Shown piece after piece: positions 6,284-10,018 of a DNA stretch of 10,018 nt. The notes below the pieces were generated by a model. It worked only from the letters and a program-made list of their open reading frames with translations, did not search any database and was not told where the DNA came from. How positions within the stretch are numbered: position 1 is the stretch's first letter; each line of letters begins with the position of its first letter. Made by a program: the position numbers and the translations under genes. The DNA comes from Oscillospiraceae bacterium (GTDB taxonomy: Bacteria; Bacillota; Clostridia; Oscillospirales; Oscillospiraceae), in the NCBI GenBank assembly GCA_015068335.1, contig SVKT01000053.1:1-10018 (forward strand), written 5' to 3'.

Positions 6284-6787
6284 TTATTTGGCGGAAAGGG
6301 CGGCGCAGTCGGCAGGCGTGCCGGAGAGCATCTCCAATCCGTGGGAAACGGCGGGAAGAACGGCTTCCAGATTTTCCCGGGCGGCCTTGGGGGAGCCGGG
6401 AAGGTTGATGATCAGCGTTCCCTTGCGGATGCCCGCCTGCGCCCGGGACAGCATCGCCCGGTCTGTGATCTGCATAGAGGCGTAGCGCATCGCCTCGGGG
6501 ATGCCGGGGGTCAGGCGCTCGCAGACGGCGATAGTGGCCTCCGGCGTTACATCTCTGGGAGCGAAGCCGGTGCCGCCGGTGGTCACCAGCAACTGGACAT
6601 CCCCGGCGTCGGCGATGCGGCACAGGGCGACCTCGATTTCTTGCTGTTCATCCGGTACGATGGCGGTGTACGCCACATCATACCCGGCCTGTTTCAGGAT
6701 CTCTGCCACCAGCGGTCCGCCGGTGTCGGGGCGCTCGCCCCGGAAACTGCGGTCGCTCACGGTCAAAACAGCGGCTCGATACATCAT
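6284..6787 (-). CDS. mog: Molybdopterin adenylyltransferase (MogA/MoaB family)
   Basis: This 167-residue single-domain MoCF_biosynth protein is predicted to adenylylate molybdopterin with ATP, preparing it for molybdate insertion by MoeA. Motifs in order are the N-terminal strand AAVLTVSDRS (5-14), DTGGPLV (21-27), the nucleotide/pterin-binding TTGGTGFAPRDVTPEAT (69-85), PGIPEAMR (94-101), ILSR-like MLSRAQAGIRKGTLIINLPGS (112-132) and the helix PKAARENLEAVLP. It is close to usual MogA/MoaB length (160-195). The ribosome site GGAGGA (6791-6796) lies just before ATGATG; the second ATG (6782-6784) has the better spacing (7 instead of 4 bases), so the first Met may be unused. It is the last gene of the mod operon, 9 bases after modC. 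MogA and the plant Cnx1G-like MoaB cannot be separated by eye. Confidence 0.92.
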   Translation of the reverse strand: MMYRAAVLTVSDRSFRGERPDTGGPLVAEILKQAGYDVAYTAIVPDEQQEIEVALCRIADAGDVQLLVTTGGTGFAPRDVTPEATIAVCERLTPGIPEAMRYASMQITDRAMLSRAQAGIRKGTLIINLPGSPKAARENLEAVLPAVSHGLEMLSGTPADCAALSAK

Positions 6788-6796
6788 AATTCCTCC

Positions 6797-7840
6797 TTAT
6801 TTCAGCGGCAGAATGTCCCGCGGCTGCACCGCCACCGTCAGGCAATTCTTGTCGGGAACGGCGTACCACGCCTCCCGGGGAAGTTCCATACGCAACGGTT
6901 CTGCATCGGGGGCAGCACCCTCCGGACGCAGGAGCACGATGGTGGTGAATACGTCCTGTACCACGCGTGTAACTGTACAGGGAAAAGCGTTTACAGTAGT
7001 TGGTTCGCAAGGATAAATATGATTAGCGCGGATGCCGACGCATCGGGCGCCCTTGGGAATGTCCTTTCCGCAGAGGAGGGTGAGCCCCAGTTGGGGGAGG
7101 GTGATGCGGTCGCCGTCAAAAATGGCTTCGGCATAGTTTTTGCAGCCGGAGAGCCGCGCGGCGGCCTCGGTTTTCGGCTCGTGAAACAGTTCCCGCAGGG
7201 TGAATGTTCCCTGGGAGCAGCCGCCGTCCAGCACGCAGACTCGTTTGCAGTTGCGGAACACCTCGCCCCGGTCGTGGGAGACCCAGAGGACGGTGCCGGG
7301 GAACTGCTCCAAGGTTTCTGCCAGTTCCAGTTCCACCTGATGCTGTAAGTAACTGTCCAGCGCGGAGAAGGGCTCGTCCAGCAGAATGGCCTTTGGCTCC
7401 GACGCAAGGATACGGGCCAGCGCGGTGCGCTGCTGCTGACCGCCGGAGATCTGCGCGGGACGAAGGTCTGCCACGTCTTCCAGACGGAAGCGGCGCAGCA
7501 GTTGTGCCGCTGCACTCTCTCTGCGCGCCCGCTCCCGCACGCCGGCAGCAATGTTTTGCCGCACCGTCATATGGGGGAACAGGGCGTACTGCTGAAAGAG
7601 GTAGCCGATCTGCCGCTTCCGGGGCGGAAGATCGATCCCGGCTGCGCTGTCAAACAGCGTCACGCCGTCCAGAACGATTTTGCCCTCGTCCGGCGTCAGG
7701 ATGCCCGCAATGCACCGCAGCGTCACAGACTTGCCGCAGCCGGAAGCGCCCAGCAGCGCCAGCGCTTCGTTTTCGGCGTCAAAGCGGACGTCCAGTTGGA
7801 AATCGCCCAGTTTTTTTCGGATGTCCACAGAAAGAGCCAT
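6797..7840 (-). CDS. modC: Molybdate ABC transporter ATP-binding protein ModC
   Basis: This 347-residue ATPase powers molybdate (or tungstate) uptake by dimerising beneath the ModB permease. Walker A GASGCGKS is at 31-38, the Q-loop Gln at 83, the signature ISGGQQQR at 131-138, Walker B ILLDEP at 152-157, the D-loop SALD next to it and the H-loop SHD at 188-190. The part after about residue 260 (VGIRANHIYP..., LPREAWYAVPD...) looks like the TOBE/Mop-type oxyanion-binding regulatory domain, shortened compared with two-Mop ModC. The frame is open upstream to 7930, but ATG at 7838-7840 is chosen: it overlaps the modB stop as TGATG and has AAGGGGG just upstream, which indicates translational coupling. 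mog follows 9 bases downstream. Substrate identity rests on the neighbours, especially mog. Confidence 0.93.
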   Translation of the reverse strand: MALSVDIRKKLGDFQLDVRFDAENEALALLGASGCGKSVTLRCIAGILTPDEGKIVLDGVTLFDSAAGIDLPPRKRQIGYLFQQYALFPHMTVRQNIAAGVRERARRESAAAQLLRRFRLEDVADLRPAQISGGQQQRTALARILASEPKAILLDEPFSALDSYLQHQVELELAETLEQFPGTVLWVSHDRGEVFRNCKRVCVLDGGCSQGTFTLRELFHEPKTEAAARLSGCKNYAEAIFDGDRITLPQLGLTLLCGKDIPKGARCVGIRANHIYPCEPTTVNAFPCTVTRVVQDVFTTIVLLRPEGAAPDAEPLRMELPREAWYAVPDKNCLTVAVQPRDILPLK

Positions 7841-8511
7841 CAGCGCGCGCCCCCTTTCTGCTTTTTGGCTTCCAGCAGATTGACCGCCAGCAGGAACACG
7901 GCGGAAATGGCCAGATTCACCAGCACCCATTTCAGCGCGCCTGCGTCGTCATTGGTGCGCCAGAGTTGGTAGACGGTGGTGGAGATGGTTGCGGTGCGGC
8001 CGGGGGTGTAACCAGCAATCATCGAGGTGGCGCCGTATTCGCCCAGCGCCCGGGCGAAAGCCAGCACCGTGCCCGCCAGAATGCCCTGCTTGCACACGGG
8101 CATCTGTACCCGCCAAAAGACCCAGGCGTTTGATCTTCCCAGCGTCCGTCCTGCGTCTGCCAGGGTTTGGTCAAAACTTTCAAAGGCGCCCCGCACCGTG
8201 CGGTACATCAGGGGGAAGGCCACCACCACCGTGGCGAAGATGGCAGACCACCAGGTCATTACCAACCGCGTGCCGAAGGTTTCCAGCACCCACGCGCCGA
8301 AGGGGCGCCGGGGACTAAGCAGCGTGAGCAGCAGCCAGCCCACCACGGTGGGGGGGAGGACCAGCGGCAGCGTCAGCACCACATCCAGCACGCCTTTCAC
8401 CGCCCGGGGCAGTCTGGCGATGGAATGGGCGGCGAAGATGCCGAGGAAAAAGACAATGACGGTGGAGATGGCCGCAATGCGCAAGGAATTGTAAAGAGGA
8501 AACCAGTCCAT
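7840..8511 (-). CDS. modB: Molybdate ABC transporter permease ModB
   Basis: This 223-residue integral membrane permease is the translocation pore for molybdate. Five or so hydrophobic helices are visible, at about 10-30, 43-65, 85-105, 143-160 and 195-214. The cytoplasmic EAA loop that docks onto ModC is at about 119-138 (DAGRTLGRSNAWVFWRVQMP), followed by the ModB-typical FARALGEYGATSMIAGYTPG (152-171). Length is normal for ModB. I choose ATG at 8509-8511 over an in-frame GTG at 8523 because GAGG (8518-8521) lies 6 bases before the ATG, while nothing resembling a ribosome site precedes the GTG. The stop overlaps the modC start by one base. It lies 60 bases after modA, and no terminator is visible in that gap. 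Confidence 0.93.
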   Translation of the reverse strand: MDWFPLYNSLRIAAISTVIVFFLGIFAAHSIARLPRAVKGVLDVVLTLPLVLPPTVVGWLLLTLLSPRRPFGAWVLETFGTRLVMTWWSAIFATVVVAFPLMYRTVRGAFESFDQTLADAGRTLGRSNAWVFWRVQMPVCKQGILAGTVLAFARALGEYGATSMIAGYTPGRTATISTTVYQLWRTNDDAGALKWVLVNLAISAVFLLAVNLLEAKKQKGGAR

Positions 8512-8571
8512 AGGATACCTCACAGTTGGGAATGGGTACGCGGCAGAGGCGCACCTGACGGATCGATGGAA

Positions 8572-9396
8572 TCAGGCGAGGGGAGAGAAGCCAACTGCCT
8601 CGAAGCAGGCTTTGGCCTCCGGGGTGGAGAGATAATCAAGGAAAGCCTGTGCAGCCTCACTCTGTGTGCCGCTGTTGATGACGGCGGCGGGGTAGATGAC
8701 CTGTCCGCACAGTTCGGCGGCAGCGCTGTCCACAACGGTCAGGCCGGCGGAATGGGCGTCCGTGCCGTAGAGGATGCCGCAGTCCACCGTGCCTTCGGAT
8801 ACCTGCGTGGTGACTTCCTTGGCGTTGGAGCCGTAGGTCAGTTTGCCGGCCACGGAGGCTTCGTCGATGCCGTAGTACGCGAAGATCTTTTGGGTATACT
8901 GTCCCACGGGCACGTCGCTGTTGCCGATGGCCAGGAGGACCTCTCCGTTTTTCAGCAGGTCCGCCAGTTGGTCGAAGGTCCGGATACCGGCGGGATTGCC
9001 CGCGGGGACGGCCAGCGTGACCTTGTTTTCCAGCAGATCGATGCGGCTGCCCTGCACGATGAAGTCCAGACCGTCGGGGTTCTTGTCGGCGTCGCCCTTC
9101 AAAGCGCCGTCCAGCGCATTCATCTGCCTGGGAGCGGCGGAAATGAAGAGGTCGCAGGGGGCACCCTCCTGAATCTGGGTTTTCAGGGCGCCGGAGGAGT
9201 CATAGGTAGCCGTCACGGTCACATCGGGGGCGACGGACTTGTAGCCGTCAATGGCGGCAGTCAGCGATTCCTGCATCGAGGCGGCGGCAAAAACAAAAAT
9301 TTCCGTGCTTTGCCCGGCGAGATCCTTTTCCTCGCCGCAGGCGGACAGGGAAAGCGCCAGCATTAGTGCCAGCACCAGTACAAGCAGTTTTTTCAT
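8572..9396 (-). CDS. modA: Molybdate-binding lipoprotein ModA
   Basis: This 274-residue extracytoplasmic solute-binding protein delivers molybdate or tungstate to ModBC. MKKLLVLVLALMLALSLSAC is a lipoprotein signal peptide with lipobox LSAC, so Cys20 would be lipidated and the mature protein anchored outside the membrane. Typical ModA elements follow: FVFAAASMQESL (35-45, oxyanion-binding Ser40), YDSSGALKTQI (65-75, Ser67/68), CDLFISAA (81-88), AIGNSDVPVGQYTQK (156-170) and VDCGILYGTDA (204-214). The frame is open upstream to 9441, but ATG at 9394-9396 is used because it begins the signal peptide and has AAAGGG upstream. It is the first gene of the operon, with a promoter just in front (9413-9441). 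The choice between molybdate and tungstate cannot be settled from sequence. Confidence 0.94.
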   Translation of the reverse strand: MKKLLVLVLALMLALSLSACGEEKDLAGQSTEIFVFAAASMQESLTAAIDGYKSVAPDVTVTATYDSSGALKTQIQEGAPCDLFISAAPRQMNALDGALKGDADKNPDGLDFIVQGSRIDLLENKVTLAVPAGNPAGIRTFDQLADLLKNGEVLLAIGNSDVPVGQYTQKIFAYYGIDEASVAGKLTYGSNAKEVTTQVSEGTVDCGILYGTDAHSAGLTVVDSAAAELCGQVIYPAAVINSGTQSEAAQAFLDYLSTPEAKACFEAVGFSPLA

Positions 9397-9412
9397 CGCG
9401 ATTTGCCCTTTC

Positions 9413-9441
9413 AATATACAATATTTGCCTTGGCTCTGCAA
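9413..9441 (-). promoter_or_regulatory. Promoter of the modABC-mog operon
   Basis: On the minus strand TTGCAG (9436-9441) is followed after exactly 17 bases by TATATT (9413-9418). Transcription would begin near 9406, giving a leader of only about 10 bases, with the Shine-Dalgarno at or near the start. The -10 region contains a tandem ATATTG-T-ATATTG (9412-9424). An odd-centred palindrome, TTAACGGTTAA (9471-9481), lies further upstream. Either could be a regulator site, but no ModE gene or clear ModE operator is visible. Confidence 0.6.
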
Positions 9442-9480
9442 GGAGGAAAGGTCGTGATACTCAGTTGAGGTTAACGGTTA

Positions 9481-9512
9481 AAGAAAGACGGCGCCGGGCA
9501 TCCGGCGCGGTC
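9481..9512 (-). terminator. Intrinsic terminator of the MoeA-like gene
   Basis: A perfect 7-bp GC stem (9491-9497 with 9502-9508, 4-base loop) extends by three more pairs past one G-G mismatch, and is followed on the minus strand by TTTCTTTAA. It begins 3 bases after the stop of the upstream gene and separates it from modA, which has its own promoter. Confidence 0.75.
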
Positions 9513-9514
9513 TC

Positions 9515-10018
9515 TTATTTTCCAAAGGGGCAGTTGGGCCAGTGGCAGGGCTTGCAGCCAAGACACAGACCGCCCTCACCCAGCGTGACCAGATCCTTTT
9601 TGGTGACCTCCACGCCTGCCGCCACACGGGGCAGCACCAGATCGAAGACGGTGGCGCCCGCATACATCACGCAGCCGGGCAGGCCCATCACGACAGTGCC
9701 GTCCTCAAAATAGCCCAGCAGGAACATCGCGCCGGGCAGGACGGGCGCGCCATAGGTCACGATCCGGGCGCCGGAGGCCTTGATACCGCCGGGGGTGTTG
9801 TCGTCCGGATCGACACTCATACCGCCGGTGCAGAGGATGATGTCCGCACCGGTTTTCCGGGCCTCTGTTACCGCGGCGGCAACGTTTTCCACGCCGTCGC
9901 CGGAATAGGTGATGGAGACGGTTTCAATGCCGTAGGCAGCCAGTTTATCCCTGACCACGGGGGTGAAGGTGTCCTGAATGAGACCTTTTTTCACCTCGCT
10001 GCCGGTGGCAATGATGGC
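9515..10018 (-). CDS. Molybdopterin-binding (MoeA-like) protein with four-Cys tail, C-terminal part
   Basis: Only the last 167 codons are visible; the frame stays open through the right edge of the window. The fragment starts AIIATGSEVKKGLIQDTFTP, the usual entry to a MoCF_biosynth (molybdopterin-binding) domain, and continues with DIILCTGGMSVDPDDNTPGG, IVTYGAPVLPGAMFLLGYF and VMGLPGCVMYAGATVFDLVLPRV. The C-terminus is CLGCKPCHWPNCPFGK, a CX2CX2CX4C cluster that could bind Fe-S or zinc. I know this architecture from clostridial molybdopterin-binding proteins of about 340 residues encoded near mod genes; it differs from catalytic MoeA, which lacks this tail. A role in molybdate insertion, or in sensing or handling of molybdopterin, is inferred. 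A GTG inside the fragment (9994) is not the start, because the ATGSEV strand precedes it in frame. Its terminator separates it from the mod operon. Confidence 0.87.
   Translation of the reverse strand, partial: AIIATGSEVKKGLIQDTFTPVVRDKLAAYGIETVSITYSGDGVENVAAAVTEARKTGADIILCTGGMSVDPDDNTPGGIKASGARIVTYGAPVLPGAMFLLGYFEDGTVVMGLPGCVMYAGATVFDLVLPRVAAGVEVTKKDLVTLGEGGLCLGCKPCHWPNCPFGK

Noticed and set aside
8167..9366. A 399-codon plus-strand frame opposite modA and modB
   Set aside because: It shadows two well-recognised genes on the other strand and shows no ribosome site or domain of its own.
9397..9514. A Moco riboswitch or ModE site upstream of modA
   Set aside because: After subtracting the terminator and promoter there is too little transcribed leader for a Moco riboswitch, and no full ModE-type dyad was found.

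Overview
The window looks like a chromosomal segment from a fairly high-GC member of the Firmicutes, most likely a gut Clostridia lineage of the Oscillospirales type. The evidence is the gene families present (a YqgA/DUF554 membrane protein, a TcdA-type E1-like enzyme, a PrsA-like parvulin lipo-free membrane foldase, a DUF1292/YrzB protein, and a class A penicillin-binding protein with an acidic tail), together with strong AGGAGG-type ribosome binding sites and Gram-positive style terminators. The species call is inference. I see no insertion sequence, phage gene, tRNA, rRNA or CRISPR array.

Left part (1-3258, all minus strand). Reading in the direction of transcription, a DUF1292 gene (3258-2977) is followed by a 396-base gap that folds as a long rod and is most likely 6S RNA (about 2948-2757). 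Next comes a well-formed promoter (2671-2643) driving a 529-residue membrane-anchored parvulin foldase (2580-991), which ends at a strong 14-bp-stem terminator (974-937). The ThiF-family tRNA dehydratase gene tcdA (921-205) starts only 15 bases after that terminator's T-run, and a DUF554 membrane protein gene (191 to beyond base 1) follows it after 13 bases.

Middle (3259-6281). An AT-rich intergenic region separates the divergent DUF1292 gene from a plus-strand class A penicillin-binding protein gene (3538-6228). That gene starts at TTG and is preceded by a TTGACA box and a 10-bp inverted repeat that overlaps the probable transcription start. It ends with a pentapeptide-repeat acidic tail and a 12-bp-stem terminator, and it converges on the molybdenum operon.

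Right part (6284-10018, minus strand). A molybdate operon runs modA, modB, modC, mog: lipoprotein molybdate-binding protein, permease, ATPase, then a stand-alone molybdopterin adenylyltransferase. modB and modC overlap at TGATG, and mog follows modC by 9 bases. It has its own promoter (9441-9413). Upstream, and separated by a terminator, is the 3' end of a molybdopterin-binding MoeA-like protein with a four-cysteine tail (10018-9515, truncated by the window edge). Together these genes import molybdate and carry out late steps of molybdenum cofactor assembly. No molybdoenzyme or early Moco gene (moaA, moaC, moaE) is in the window.

Most of this is ordinary housekeeping and nutrient-uptake content. 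The points that deserve a second look are the probable 6S RNA, the inverted repeat at the PBP promoter, the terminator placed directly in front of tcdA, and the cysteine tail on the MoeA-like protein.
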